The notes under the pieces: generated by a model
The model's database searches: none
The model's input: only the letters and a program-made list of their open reading frames with translations
Told to the model about the DNA's origin: nothing
Shown: positions 16,182-24,232 of the stretch, one piece after another
Layout of the letters: the number at the start of each line of letters is the position of its first letter
How positions within the stretch are numbered: position 1 is the first letter of the stretch
Made by a program: the position numbers and the translations under genes
NCBI RefSeq assembly: GCF_900107975.1
Contig: NZ_FNVF01000002.1
Span: 139,178-203,177 of the forward strand
Length of the DNA: 64,000 bases
DNA from: Paenibacillus sp. UNC499MF
GTDB taxonomy: Bacteria; Bacillota; Bacilli; Paenibacillales; NBRC-103111
Reading direction: 5' to 3'

Positions 16182-17090
16182 ATGGTTTCAAAATTAAAAA
16201 AAGTGGCCTGCTTATGCCTTATCCTTTTTTTATTACAAAGCTGTTCTTCCGTTGACATAAATGATGTTAAAGTTGCTCCGGTTCCATCAGATCAATTAAT
16301 GTGGCCTAAAGACGGTGTATATGTTGTTAAATGGGACTCATTCCATGCATATGATGAACAAGAGATTCCTTTCTTACCATTAAACATTGTTGTTGTACAT
16401 AGAGATAAAGAATTTGCTGGGTTAGACGTAATTCTTTCTAAACTCGAAGTGGTAACTAAACAAGAGGTGGTCTTGCAAGCAACTGACTACAAAATGAAGA
16501 CCGGCTATGAAGATAAAAATTACTCTCTTATTACTCTAGAAATACAGCTGCCTAAGCTTAGTGAATCGGTTTATGAGTTATCAAAACTTAAGTTAAACGA
16601 TAAGGAGTATAATATAGGAAACTGGTTACTGGATATAAGAAAGAATGTTAGTCCATCGTCCAATGTAATTTTTGGAAAAAAATCATTTTTAAGTGCCGGT
16701 CTTGATTTCTATAGAGTAGAAGTTCGTAACATTTCTAATGAAAAAGTTTGCGTTAGGGGTTTACATTCCCCAGTAATTAATTATTATGTTGATACAATAA
16801 CTTCAGCAGAGAAATATGAAAACCTAGATGAAAGTAAAGGTCAAATAGATCAAAATTGCATAGAAGCTAATTCTCAAAAAGCTTTTCAATTTAACTTTAA
16901 GTTGAAAGATGGGGCAAATATAAACCATTCATTTTTCTCTATACGTCCCTATCTAATCATTGAAAAAAAAGGGAAAGAAGAGTACACACCTATTTCTACA
17001 GCTATGTTTGTTCCTATGTTCCAGAAGGACTATGAGTTAATTGAATTACTCAAAAGGGAGAATCTGAATGTTGTATATGATGAGAAATAA
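16182..17090 (+). CDS. Lipoprotein of unknown function
   Basis: The signal peptide CLCLILFLLQSC carries a lipobox (LQSC). The mature domain of about 280 residues is beta-rich, with pairs of strands such as GVYVVKWDSFHAYDEQEIP and LDFYRVEVRNISNEKVCV. No catalytic motif is recognised. The start follows GAAAGG. The gene overlaps the protease gene by 23 bases, so the two are translationally linked and probably function together at the cell surface. AT-rich, as are all its neighbours from 14.4 to 18.3 kb. Confidence 0.7.
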   Translation: MVSKLKKVACLCLILFLLQSCSSVDINDVKVAPVPSDQLMWPKDGVYVVKWDSFHAYDEQEIPFLPLNIVVVHRDKEFAGLDVILSKLEVVTKQEVVLQATDYKMKTGYEDKNYSLITLEIQLPKLSESVYELSKLKLNDKEYNIGNWLLDIRKNVSPSSNVIFGKKSFLSAGLDFYRVEVRNISNEKVCVRGLHSPVINYYVDTITSAEKYENLDESKGQIDQNCIEANSQKAFQFNFKLKDGANINHSFFSIRPYLIIEKKGKEEYTPISTAMFVPMFQKDYELIELLKRENLNVVYDEK

Positions 17091-17853
17091 AAAGGTCTTA
17101 TTTATCTTCTTTTGTTTTTTTCTTATCTTACAACCCTCACCAAGCATCGCTCAAACAATTGATTCCAATAATAGAAAAGTCCTCTCAGATTGCACAACTC
17201 TTTATTGTTATATAAAAGATTTGTTTAATGGTTCTAATGTATATAAATTCACACCTCAAAAAATATGGGAGGAGAGCCATGAACGAATTGTATTGTTAGA
17301 AGTGTATAATGAAAAAGAGGAGAAAATTTCATATGGCAGTGGAGTTGTAATTAATGAAAATGGGGATGTACTGACTAATTTACATGTAATATCAGGTGGT
17401 TATTACGTTAGAATCATCCATGCAGACAAAAAAACGAAAACGATTGACTCCCTGTTTCAAATTGATTCTACACTTGATTTGGCTCTTTTAGATGTAGGGT
17501 CCTTTAATGAAAAATATATTGAAGTACAGCAAAAACAATCACAAGTTGGCGATCCAATAGTAACCATAAGCTCTCCACTTGGTTTAATTAACACGCTATC
17601 TGTCGGATGGATAAGTGGAATAAGAGGAGAACAAAATAGACAAAGAATACAATTTTCTGCTCCTGTGGATTCGGGAAGCAGTGGTGGAGCTTTATTAGAT
17701 GGTACTGGCAGATTAGTTGGATTAATATCTAATTCCCAAATAAGCTCGGCGAACATTAATTATGCAGTTCCTTCAAGTTATATAAACACGTTTTTACAAA
17801 TCAAGCAAATGAAACGTCCTATAAAGACTTTGCTTGAAGGGGATACCAAATGA
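17068..17853 (+). CDS. Exported trypsin-like (HtrA/S1C) serine protease lacking a PDZ domain
   Basis: A signal peptide (VLFIFFCFFLILQPSPSIAQ) is followed by a chymotrypsin-fold protease. The triad is visible as VLTNLHVISG (His106), STLDLALL (Asp137) and DSGSSGGALL (Ser205). Ending at about 261 residues, it lacks the C-terminal PDZ domain of DegP/HtrA, so it is a minimal S1C-type enzyme. AAAAGGGAG at 17052-17060 fits the ATG at 17068. Its overlap with the upstream lipoprotein and 3-base gap to the following lipoprotein frame suggest a lipoprotein-protease-lipoprotein operon, perhaps for processing the secreted protein upstream. Confidence 0.88.
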   Translation: MLYMMRNKKVLFIFFCFFLILQPSPSIAQTIDSNNRKVLSDCTTLYCYIKDLFNGSNVYKFTPQKIWEESHERIVLLEVYNEKEEKISYGSGVVINENGDVLTNLHVISGGYYVRIIHADKKTKTIDSLFQIDSTLDLALLDVGSFNEKYIEVQQKQSQVGDPIVTISSPLGLINTLSVGWISGIRGEQNRQRIQFSAPVDSGSSGGALLDGTGRLVGLISNSQISSANINYAVPSSYINTFLQIKQMKRPIKTLLEGDTK

Positions 17854-17856
17854 TGA

Positions 17857-18324
17857 GTGGTTCAGAGGATGGTGTTACTAATCAAGAAAAAAATTAAGCA
17901 CAATGGCACGGAAGAACGGCCTTTGAAAAAAATATATATAATAGCTCTCAGTTCATTTTTTTTGATGTCAGGATGTTATAACGATAATAAAGAACAGATT
18001 AAACCGTTTTCCGTCAATGACAGCAAAAATAATTCTGAAAAAAATGAATTAGTCATAAGACAAGATTGGGAAATAACTTGGAATTATTCAAACAAAGATA
18101 GTTCTTACGTACTTGGGATAACTTATAAGGGAGCTTTACCTGCTGTAGACGTGGAATTGGTAATGGAGGACAGAGGGATGACTACACCTAACTTAGAATC
18201 AGGTCAAGGGCTTTCTTTTCAGGTACCTTCAGTCTCGACCAAGCAAAACCAAGAAGGAAGATTGAGTTGGAAAACGCAAGATGGGATTGAAAAAACGGAA
18301 ATATTTGAATTTTTTCAAAAGTAA
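17857..18324 (+). CDS. Small lipoprotein
   Basis: The lipobox FLMSGC is preceded by a hydrophobic stretch beginning KKIYIIALSS. The open frame starts with GTG at 17857, but a TTG at 17923 would give a conventional MKKIYIIALSSFFLMSGC signal and is probably the real start. The mature part is about 110 residues, with a beta-sandwich-like pattern (ITWNYSNKDSSYVLGITYKG) similar to FxLYD/CARDB-type domains. Third gene of the lipoprotein-protease operon. Confidence 0.65.
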   Translation: MVQRMVLLIKKKIKHNGTEERPLKKIYIIALSSFFLMSGCYNDNKEQIKPFSVNDSKNNSEKNELVIRQDWEITWNYSNKDSSYVLGITYKGALPAVDVELVMEDRGMTTPNLESGQGLSFQVPSVSTKQNQEGRLSWKTQDGIEKTEIFEFFQK

Positions 18325-18384
18325 GTTAGACTCATGGAGTCTCTGAACTGGGGAAAGTCAGAAATAAGCATTTAAACAATACGC

Positions 18385-18413
18385 TTGACACCTCTTTCAA
18401 AGAGGTGTATATT
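18385..18413 (+). promoter_or_regulatory. mhqR promoter whose spacer is a 21-bp palindrome
   Basis: TTGACA (18385-18390), a 17-base spacer and TATATT (18408-18413) form a near-ideal promoter. ACACCTCTTT (18388-18397) and AAAGAGGTGT (18399-18408) make a perfect inverted repeat about one central base covering the whole spacer. Being 10-bp arms with a 1-base loop it is more likely an operator than a hairpin. Confidence 0.75.
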
Positions 18414-18431
18414 TATCTTAAATTAAAGATA
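18414..18431. promoter_or_regulatory. MarR/MhqR-type operator, copy 1
   Basis: TATCTTAAATTAAAGATA directly follows the -10 of the mhqR promoter, where a bound dimer would block initiation. The pattern resembles the ATCT...AGAT boxes of B. subtilis MhqR. A near-identical 18-mer precedes the pirin gene. Confidence 0.7.
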
Positions 18432-18469
18432 TTTAAATTTGAGATATCGACAGAACGGTGGTGAACCGC

Positions 18470-18934
18470 ATGAAAGAGCAGGACAACACCTTAGTGAATG
18501 AAGACATCGACTTATCGCTTAAATTGTTTGTGGTTCTTTCGAAAGCCCAGAAGGTCATTATGGACCGCTCGGTCAAGGATATGAAAAGACACGGCTTGTC
18601 TCCTTCGGAGTTCGCCATACTGGAGCTTTTGTACCATAAAGGAAAGTTTCCGCTTCAGCAGATCGGAGACAAGATTCTCGTCACCAGCGGAAGCATCACC
18701 TACAACATCGACAAGCTGGAGAAGAAAGAGCTTCTGAGACGGATCTCGTGTGCGAGTGACCGCCGCGTGACTTATGCGGAGATTACGGAACAGGGTACGG
18801 AGCTGTTTAACGATATTTTTCCCGAGCATGCCGAGGTTGTGAGAGCAAGCATGAGCGGATTAACGGCGGAAGAGAAGAAGCTGGCGATCGGGCTGATCAA
18901 AAAGCTGGGTACGGCGGCTCAAAAGCAGGGCTAA
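18470..18934 (+). CDS. mhqR: MarR-family repressor, MhqR-like
   Basis: The 154-residue protein shows the MarR winged-helix with GLSPSEFAILELLYHKGKF, IGDKILVTSGSITYNIDKLE and the wing CASDRRVTYAEITEQG. Dimerisation helices flank it. MhqR represses catechol and methylhydroquinone resistance genes in B. subtilis, and here the same enzyme classes follow. Two GTGs at 18458 and 18461 are in frame, but a GGTGGTG site suits the ATG at 18470. No cysteine is suitably placed in the N-terminal helix, consistent with ligand or indirect sensing rather than a YodB-type thiol switch. Operator copies lie in its own promoter and before the pirin gene. Confidence 0.85.
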   Translation: MKEQDNTLVNEDIDLSLKLFVVLSKAQKVIMDRSVKDMKRHGLSPSEFAILELLYHKGKFPLQQIGDKILVTSGSITYNIDKLEKKELLRRISCASDRRVTYAEITEQGTELFNDIFPEHAEVVRASMSGLTAEEKKLAIGLIKKLGTAAQKQG

Positions 18935-18950
18935 AATTTTTTTTGGTAAC

Positions 18951-18968
18951 TATCTTAACATTAAGATA
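18951..18968. promoter_or_regulatory. MarR/MhqR-type operator, copy 2
   Basis: TATCTTAACATTAAGATA is a perfect palindrome with 8-bp arms. It sits in a plausible promoter (TTGGTA at 18943, 16-base spacer, GATAAT at 18965-18970) just before the pirin gene, and is followed by AAATTTAAGAT, another half-site also present as AAATTTGAGAT near copy 1. Confidence 0.75.
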
Positions 18969-19015
18969 ATCAAATTTAAGATTTCCGGTTCGTTCCGGAC
19001 GAGGGAGCGGTTATC

Positions 19016-19750
19016 ATGATCAAAGTTCACGAGGCGCTGGCGCGCATTACGAGAAATTTCGGCTGGCTGTACACGAGCCACAGTTTTTCATTCGGCGGTT
19101 ATTTCGATCCGGGAAATACGGAATTCGGGCCGCTGAGGGTGTTCAACGATGACCGGGTGCAGCCTTTAAAAGGATTCGATTTCCACAGGCACGAGGAAAT
19201 GGAGATCGTGACGGTGGTGCTCCGGGGCGAGCTGCAGCACGAAGACACGCTGGGCAACAAAACGGTCACGCGTGCCGGTGAAGTCCAGCGGATGACCGCG
19301 GGAACCGGCATCGAGCATGCCGAGACGAACCCGTCGGCTTCGGAAGAGGTGGAGCTGCTCCAGCTCTGGTTTACGCCGGATGAGGAAGGGCTTACCCCTT
19401 CCTACGAGCAGGCTTCCTACGACCTGGACGCCCGCAAAAACGAATGGGTTCCCGTCGTAACGGGACGTCAGCCGGAAACGGCCGCAGGGCTAGCTAATGA
19501 TGACGGAATGAAGCCGGCCAGCATCCATCAGGATATGACGCTCTATCTCGCGGAGTTGGAGCCGGGACGCGTGCTTGAGTTCAGCCAGAAGCCGGGAAGA
19601 CGGATGTACGTCTTCGTTATCGAAGGCTCCGCAACGGCAGACGGCGCATACAAGCTGTCCCGCAGAGACGCGGCGCGTATTACGGAGCAGGAGCGGCTTG
19701 ACATGCATACCGAGACGGGAGCCCGGCTCATGCTGATCGACCTGCCGTAA
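19016..19750 (+). CDS. Pirin-family bicupin (quercetin dioxygenase-like)
   Basis: The N-terminal pirin cupin has FDFHRHEEMEIVTVVLRGEL and MTAGTGIEHAETNPS, giving the metal-binding histidines and glutamate. The C-terminal cupin (DMTLYLAELEPGRVLEFSQK) lacks most ligands, as in E. coli YhhW. These proteins oxidise flavonols in vitro and are often induced by redox-active phenolics. At 244 residues its length is normal. The gene directly follows the MhqR-type operator copy 2, making it a likely member of the same regulon. A GAGGGAGCGG site precedes the ATG. Confidence 0.9.
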   Translation: MIKVHEALARITRNFGWLYTSHSFSFGGYFDPGNTEFGPLRVFNDDRVQPLKGFDFHRHEEMEIVTVVLRGELQHEDTLGNKTVTRAGEVQRMTAGTGIEHAETNPSASEEVELLQLWFTPDEEGLTPSYEQASYDLDARKNEWVPVVTGRQPETAAGLANDDGMKPASIHQDMTLYLAELEPGRVLEFSQKPGRRMYVFVIEGSATADGAYKLSRRDAARITEQERLDMHTETGARLMLIDLP

Positions 19751-19873
19751 GCGGACTATTGTCCGGCATCCTGTCCGAACAAGGCCGCACGGCAGGAATA
19801 CTTTTCCCGCAAGCTTACGCTTGACGGTTGATATAAACGCACACCCTACCACTGCCGAGATAGAGGAGAGATT

Positions 19874-20503
19874 ATGATGAACGATTTCGAAACGGTATTA
19901 AAAGAACGCAGATCGGCTACTAAATTCATAAAGGATATCGAGCTGCCGGATCAGGAACTGGATGCCATTTTCAGCCTGGTCAAATATTCGCCGTCGGCTT
20001 TTAATTTGCAGCATGCTCATTATGTGGTCGTGAAAGATCCCGCGGTAAAGGAACGGGTATATGAGGCCGCTAACAAGCAGTACAAGGTTAAAATGGCGTC
20101 GGCCGCGATTCTGGTGCTCGGTCATATGGATGCCCATCACGATGCCGGTAAAATCAACGAAGGGCTGCTGAATCTGGGCGTGATCAACAAGCAGGAGTAT
20201 AACCAGACGATCGAAGCGGTCACGGCGTTTTACGAGGATAGAGGCGAAGCGTTCAAACGCGACGAAGCGGTCCGCAACGCGAGCTTGTCCGCGATGACCT
20301 TCATGCTGGCCGCCAAAGACAGAGGCTGGGACACCTGTCCGATGATCGGCTTCGATCCGGATGCGATGCGCGAAGCGCTGAATATCCCGGACCGGTATGT
20401 GCCGGCCCTGCTCATTACGATCGGCAAGGAAGACGTTTCCGGCCAAAGGCCGCGGGGCTACCGCAAGCCTGTCGGCGAATTTGTAAGCAGGGACTCTTTC
20501 TGA
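19874..20503 (+). CDS. NAD(P)H nitroreductase/quinone reductase, MhqN/YodC-like
   Basis: This 209-residue flavoprotein shows the nitroreductase pattern: LKERRSATKFI near the N-terminus (FMN phosphate binding), YSPSAFNLQHAHYVVVKD, and the C-terminal GWDTCPMIGFDPDAMRE and PALLITIGK. It would reduce quinones or nitro-compounds with two electrons. GAGGAGAG precedes ATG 19874 (a second ATG is at 19877). It lies in the Mhq-like block between pirin and dioxygenase, mirroring the MhqN-MhqO pairing of B. subtilis. Confidence 0.9.
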   Translation: MMNDFETVLKERRSATKFIKDIELPDQELDAIFSLVKYSPSAFNLQHAHYVVVKDPAVKERVYEAANKQYKVKMASAAILVLGHMDAHHDAGKINEGLLNLGVINKQEYNQTIEAVTAFYEDRGEAFKRDEAVRNASLSAMTFMLAAKDRGWDTCPMIGFDPDAMREALNIPDRYVPALLITIGKEDVSGQRPRGYRKPVGEFVSRDSF

Positions 20504-20567
20504 AATAACCCCGACTAATTTTCTCCACCAAAGCCAACCTATATTAAAATCGAAGAGGTGCTCAATC

Positions 20568-21518
20568 ATGACGAAAAAAACAGCAGGCATTCATCATATT
20601 ACCGCTTTTGTAAAAGACGCGCAGGCGAACGTTGATTTTTACGCCGGTGTGCTCGGTCTGAGACTTGTGAAAAAAACGATCAACTTCGACGCGCCGGAAG
20701 TGTATCATCTTTATTTCGGCAATGAATCGGGAAGCCCTGGCACGGCCATCACGTTCTTCCCTTGGGCAACGTCGCGCAAAGGACGTATTGGCGGCGGCCA
20801 GGTCGGCATTGTAACCTTTGCGGTTCCTCAGGGTGCGCTGCCTTTCTGGAAAGAGCGGCTGCAGAAGCTGGATATTCCGTTTCGGGAGACGGAGCGTTTC
20901 TCGGAAACGTATATCCAATTCCAGGATAAGGACGGCCTGGAGCTTGAGCTGGTGGAGCGGGCGGAAGGAGCGGACAGCAAATGGTCGTTCGGCGGCGTAC
21001 CCGCGGACAAAGCGATCAAAGGCTTCGGCGGCGCGGTGCTGTACAGCCTGAACCCGGAAAGCACGATGCACACCGTTGAGCATGTGATGGGGCTGACAAG
21101 AACCGGCGAGGATAACGGCCTGGTCCGTTTCGTATCGGAAGGCGACATCGGCAACGTGGTGGATATCAAAAAAGACGAGGTGCCTCACGGCACGGGCGGA
21201 GCGGGCACGGTCCATCATATCGCTTGGCGGGCCAAAGACTTCGAAGACCACGAGGACTGGAGAGATTATGTCCAGACGAAAGGGTTCCAGCCGACGCCGG
21301 TTATCGACCGCCAGTATTTTAACGCGATTTACTTCCGCGAGGCGGGCGGAATCTTGTTCGAGATCGCGACGGATCCTCCGGGCTTCACGCGCGACGAGCC
21401 GTTCGAAGCGCTTGGCGAAGAGCTTGTGCTGCCGGAGTGGTATGAACCTCACCGGGCGACTATTCAGAAAGGACTTCCTCCTATCGAAGTCCGTGTATTG
21501 GAGGCGGATAAACAATGA
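20568..21518 (+). CDS. Ring-cleaving (VOC) dioxygenase, MhqO/MhqE-like
   Basis: A 316-residue protein of two vicinal-oxygen-chelate modules. Metal ligands are expected at HHITAFVKD (N-terminal module), VHHIAWRAKD (C-terminal) and the Glu in GGILFEIATDPPGF. The family opens hydroquinone or catechol rings. Length and motifs match MhqO/MhqE. The GAAGAGGTG ribosome site is well placed. Its stop overlaps the next start by 4 bases (ATGA), giving tight coupling to the esterase, as with mhqE-mhqD. Confidence 0.92.
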   Translation: MTKKTAGIHHITAFVKDAQANVDFYAGVLGLRLVKKTINFDAPEVYHLYFGNESGSPGTAITFFPWATSRKGRIGGGQVGIVTFAVPQGALPFWKERLQKLDIPFRETERFSETYIQFQDKDGLELELVERAEGADSKWSFGGVPADKAIKGFGGAVLYSLNPESTMHTVEHVMGLTRTGEDNGLVRFVSEGDIGNVVDIKKDEVPHGTGGAGTVHHIAWRAKDFEDHEDWRDYVQTKGFQPTPVIDRQYFNAIYFREAGGILFEIATDPPGFTRDEPFEALGEELVLPEWYEPHRATIQKGLPPIEVRVLEADKQ

Positions 21519-22132
21519 CGATGAAACATGTATACCGCGAAGGAAGCAATCCGGCTGCGCCCGTCCTGGTTCTTTTCCACGGGACGGGAGGAACCGAGCA
21601 TGATCTGCTTCCGCTGGCCGAGCGCATCTCCCCGGAATCCTCCGTGCTGAGCGTCCGGGGCAATGTTCTCGAAAACGGGATGCCGCGCTTTTTCCGCAGG
21701 CTGGCGGAAGGAATTTTCGATGAGGAAGATCTCGTATCCCGTACGGAGGAGCTTTACGGGTTTCTGAACGAGGCGGCGGAGAAGTACGGATTCGACCGCG
21801 GCAATCTCGTTGCCGTGGGCTACTCCAACGGGGCGAACATTGCGGGCAGTCTTCTTTTCCATTACAAGCAGGCTTTGAAAGGGGCGATCCTCCATCATCC
21901 GATGGTGCCCCGCAGAGGTATCGAGCTGCCGGATTCCGCGGGTCTGCCCGTCTTTATCGGAGCGGGCAAGAACGATCCGCTCTGCACGCCGGGCGAGACG
22001 GAGGAGCTTAAAAATCTGCTGGAAACGGCGGGCGCCGAAGTGGAAATTCACTGGGAGAACTACGGTCATCAGCTGACGGGTTCGGAAGTAAACGCCGCGG
22101 CCCGCTGGTTTGCGGAACATTTTAAAAGCTGA
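21515..22132 (+). CDS. mhqD: Carboxylesterase/phospholipase-type alpha/beta hydrolase, MhqD-like
   Basis: The 205-residue hydrolase has the oxyanion region LFHGTGGTEHDLLPLAE, nucleophile elbow VAVGYSNGANIAG (Ser), an acid in GAGKNDPLCTPGE and the histidine in NYGHQLTG. This is the predicted esterase (YodD/MhqD) class that is coregulated with ring-cleaving dioxygenases in the MhqR regulon, where it may hydrolyse ring-opened products. It starts within the stop of the dioxygenase gene, so coexpression is certain if the operon is transcribed. Confidence 0.9.
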   Translation: MTMKHVYREGSNPAAPVLVLFHGTGGTEHDLLPLAERISPESSVLSVRGNVLENGMPRFFRRLAEGIFDEEDLVSRTEELYGFLNEAAEKYGFDRGNLVAVGYSNGANIAGSLLFHYKQALKGAILHHPMVPRRGIELPDSAGLPVFIGAGKNDPLCTPGETEELKNLLETAGAEVEIHWENYGHQLTGSEVNAAARWFAEHFKS

Positions 22133-22200
22133 GGCTGAGTGCTGGCAAGGGTTAGGGTAGCGGTGTGAACCGAAAATTCTGAAGGGCGGAAAGCACGCCT

Positions 22201-22290
22201 AACGGAAGTGACGCCGGCGTCATAGTAACCCGATTGACGGAACTGCCCCGCCAGCGTCATAGTACTCCGTCTAACGGAACTGCCGCTATA
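22201..22290. repeat. Imperfect 35-37-bp tandem repeat (about 2.5 units)
   Basis: Units beginning AACGGAAGTG, GACGGAACTG and AACGGAACTG start at 22201, 22236 and 22273. The first two also share GCGTCATAGTA. It lies between the esterase and flavin reductase genes with no coding signal. Confidence 0.55.
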
Positions 22291-22348
22291 GGCATCGCAG
22301 CACCCGGCCCTCGCAGAAGCGGAGGCGGGAAGGAAGGAGAGAGCGAGT

Positions 22349-22960
22349 ATGATTGAGATCGATCCGGAAAGCCAGAGCGAGCGCGAGACGTACAAGCTGC
22401 TCATCGGGAGCATCATTCCCAGGCCGGTTGCGTTCGTGACGACGCTGTCCAAAGAAGGCGTCGTCAACGCGGCGCCGTTCAGTTACTTCAACATCGTGAC
22501 GGCGAACCCGCCGCTGATTTCCGTCTCCGTCCAGCGTAAGGACGGAGAGCCGAAGGATACGGCGCGCAACGCACGGGACCTGGGCGCGTTCGTCGTCCAT
22601 ATCAGCGACGAATCGTACATCGAGGCGATCAACGCCACCGCGGCGGCGCTGCCGCCGGATGAGAGCGAGATCGGACTCGCGGATCTGACGCTCGTCGATA
22701 GCGGCAAAATCGCCGTGCCCGGCGTATCCGAAGCGAAGATCCGCATGGAGTGCGTGCTGGAGCGGTCGATTCCGCTGGGCGGCATCGATTCGTCGCCGGC
22801 GTGCGATCTGCTGATCGGCCGCGTGGTCCGCTTTCACATCGCCGACGAGCTGTACAGCGGAGGGCGCATCGACCCGGCCGCGCTCCGTCCGGTCAGCCGG
22901 CTCGCCGGCAGCGGCTACAGCAAGCTCGGCGAGATTTTCTCGCTGGAGCGGCCGGAGTGA
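22349..22960 (+). CDS. Flavin reductase-like FMN-binding split-barrel protein
   Basis: The 203-residue product starts IEIDPESQSERETYKLLIGS and contains IIPRPVAFVTTLSKEGVVNA and APFSYFNIVTANPPLISVSV, the flavin-binding signature of the flavin-reductase-like split barrel. Members reduce FMN/FAD for monooxygenases or act directly on quinones. GGAAGGAGAG precedes the ATG. A 216-base gap with tandem repeats separates it from the Mhq block and no TATCTTAA box is seen before it, so coregulation is plausible but unproven. Confidence 0.88.
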   Translation: MIEIDPESQSERETYKLLIGSIIPRPVAFVTTLSKEGVVNAAPFSYFNIVTANPPLISVSVQRKDGEPKDTARNARDLGAFVVHISDESYIEAINATAAALPPDESEIGLADLTLVDSGKIAVPGVSEAKIRMECVLERSIPLGGIDSSPACDLLIGRVVRFHIADELYSGGRIDPAALRPVSRLAGSGYSKLGEIFSLERPE

Positions 22961-23085
22961 GCGTGGGATGTGAAGGCAGGCGGATGAAGTGAGACAACCG
23001 GCGTTACGGCTCCATTCCGCACCGTAATCCCCTTTAATTGAAAGGCTGACTACCCGTTCAACCGGAAATAGGGTTAGAAAAGAGC

Positions 23086-23140
23086 AAAGCTGCGATCTCT
23101 GCCGGGAATACCGGAAAGATCCGCAGCTTTTGTTTTGTTC
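23086..23140 (+). terminator. Intrinsic terminator after the flavin reductase gene
   Basis: AAAGCTGCG-ATCT (23086-23098) pairs with AGAT-CCGCAGCTTT around an inner loop and is followed by TGTTTTGTT. Confidence 0.8.
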
Positions 23141-23485
23141 GGGATTAGCCGAAGTACGTATCCTTTCGTGCAAAAGGAACATCCTTCACCGGCTCTTTTC
23201 GCGAAAGTCAGTTGACGGGTTTCATTATTTACGGCGTTGTTTATTGAGGCGGATAATCAAGTTCCGTGCGCGATGAAGCTGGACTGATTGTCTGTCAGGC
23301 GCCGAGCTGACTTTTCTGGTCTATGCTTAAAAAAGATGGTTATAGTCAGTCCGAAGTTAAAGCTCAGGCGTTTTCAATGATACGCTTCCATATCCGTCAT
23401 GTATTCTCGTGAGGTCCGTCTCGGGATATAATGGGAGAAACGACTAGCGGATGCTTGAGGCGTTTGCGGCAGGGAGTGTTACATA
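23141..23485. other. Non-coding stretch before fetA
   Basis: No coding frame or repeat is evident. A short TTTCGCGAAA palindrome lies near 23203. AT-rich hexamers suggest the fetAB promoter lies here, but I cannot fix it. Confidence 0.4.
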
Positions 23486-24232
23486 GTGGGTACGAGGCTG
23501 ATTTTGCACGGTCTTTCAAAAAAGAGGCACGACCGTCCCTCCGATTACTTGTTCCGGAATATTTCGGCGGAGGTGGGGGAAGGCGAGCGCATTGCCGTGA
23601 TCGGGACGTCGGGGCAGGGAAAAACGACGCTGCTGCGCATCCTGGCCCGCCTCGACTGCCCGGACGAGGGGGAGCTCCGGCTCCACGGTAAAAGCGCGGA
23701 CGAATGGAAACCGCAGGAGTGGCGCAAAAAAATCTGCTACGTCGCCCAGCAGCCGGTTATGCTGCCGGGCAGCGTGGAGGAGAACTTGCAGACGGTCAGC
23801 AGGCTGCACGGAACCACGTTCGAGCGGGAGCTTGCGAAGCGGTACATGGCCGCGCTCGGTCTGGACGAGCTGGACTGGTCGAAGCAGGGCGGGGATTTGT
23901 CCGGCGGCGAAAAGCAGCGGACGGCTCTCGTCCGGGCCATGCTCCTTCAGCCGGAAGTGATGCTGCTCGACGAAGTGACGGCTTCGCTCGATCCCGGCAG
24001 CAAAAGGGCGGCCGAGCGCCTGCTCACGGACTGGTCGCGGAGCGCGGGCACGTCGCTCGTCTGGATTACGCATGATCTGGAACAGGCGGCCCAGATAAGC
24101 GATGCGGTGTGGTTTATGGACGAAGGACGGCTGATGGAATCGGCGCAGACCGGGGAATTTTTCCGGGAGCCGTCGACCGAACAGGCGCGCCGGTTTATCT
24201 CCCGCCCGGACCGGGAAGGGGAGGGAAACTGA
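23486..24232 (+). CDS. fetA: ABC transporter ATPase, FetA-like
   Basis: The 248-residue ATPase has Walker A GTSGQGKTT, Q-loop YVAQQPVMLPGS, signature LSGGEKQRTALVRAML, Walker B VMLLDEVTASLD and switch His in VWITHDLEQAA. It overlaps by one base a UPF0014/FetB-type permease; this pairing defines FetAB, proposed in E. coli as an iron exporter that eases oxidative stress. GTG start at 23486 with a GGGAG site about 10 bases before. Placement next to the redox-active-phenol genes is at least consistent with that role. Confidence 0.85.
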   Translation: MGTRLILHGLSKKRHDRPSDYLFRNISAEVGEGERIAVIGTSGQGKTTLLRILARLDCPDEGELRLHGKSADEWKPQEWRKKICYVAQQPVMLPGSVEENLQTVSRLHGTTFERELAKRYMAALGLDELDWSKQGGDLSGGEKQRTALVRAMLLQPEVMLLDEVTASLDPGSKRAAERLLTDWSRSAGTSLVWITHDLEQAAQISDAVWFMDEGRLMESAQTGEFFREPSTEQARRFISRPDREGEGN

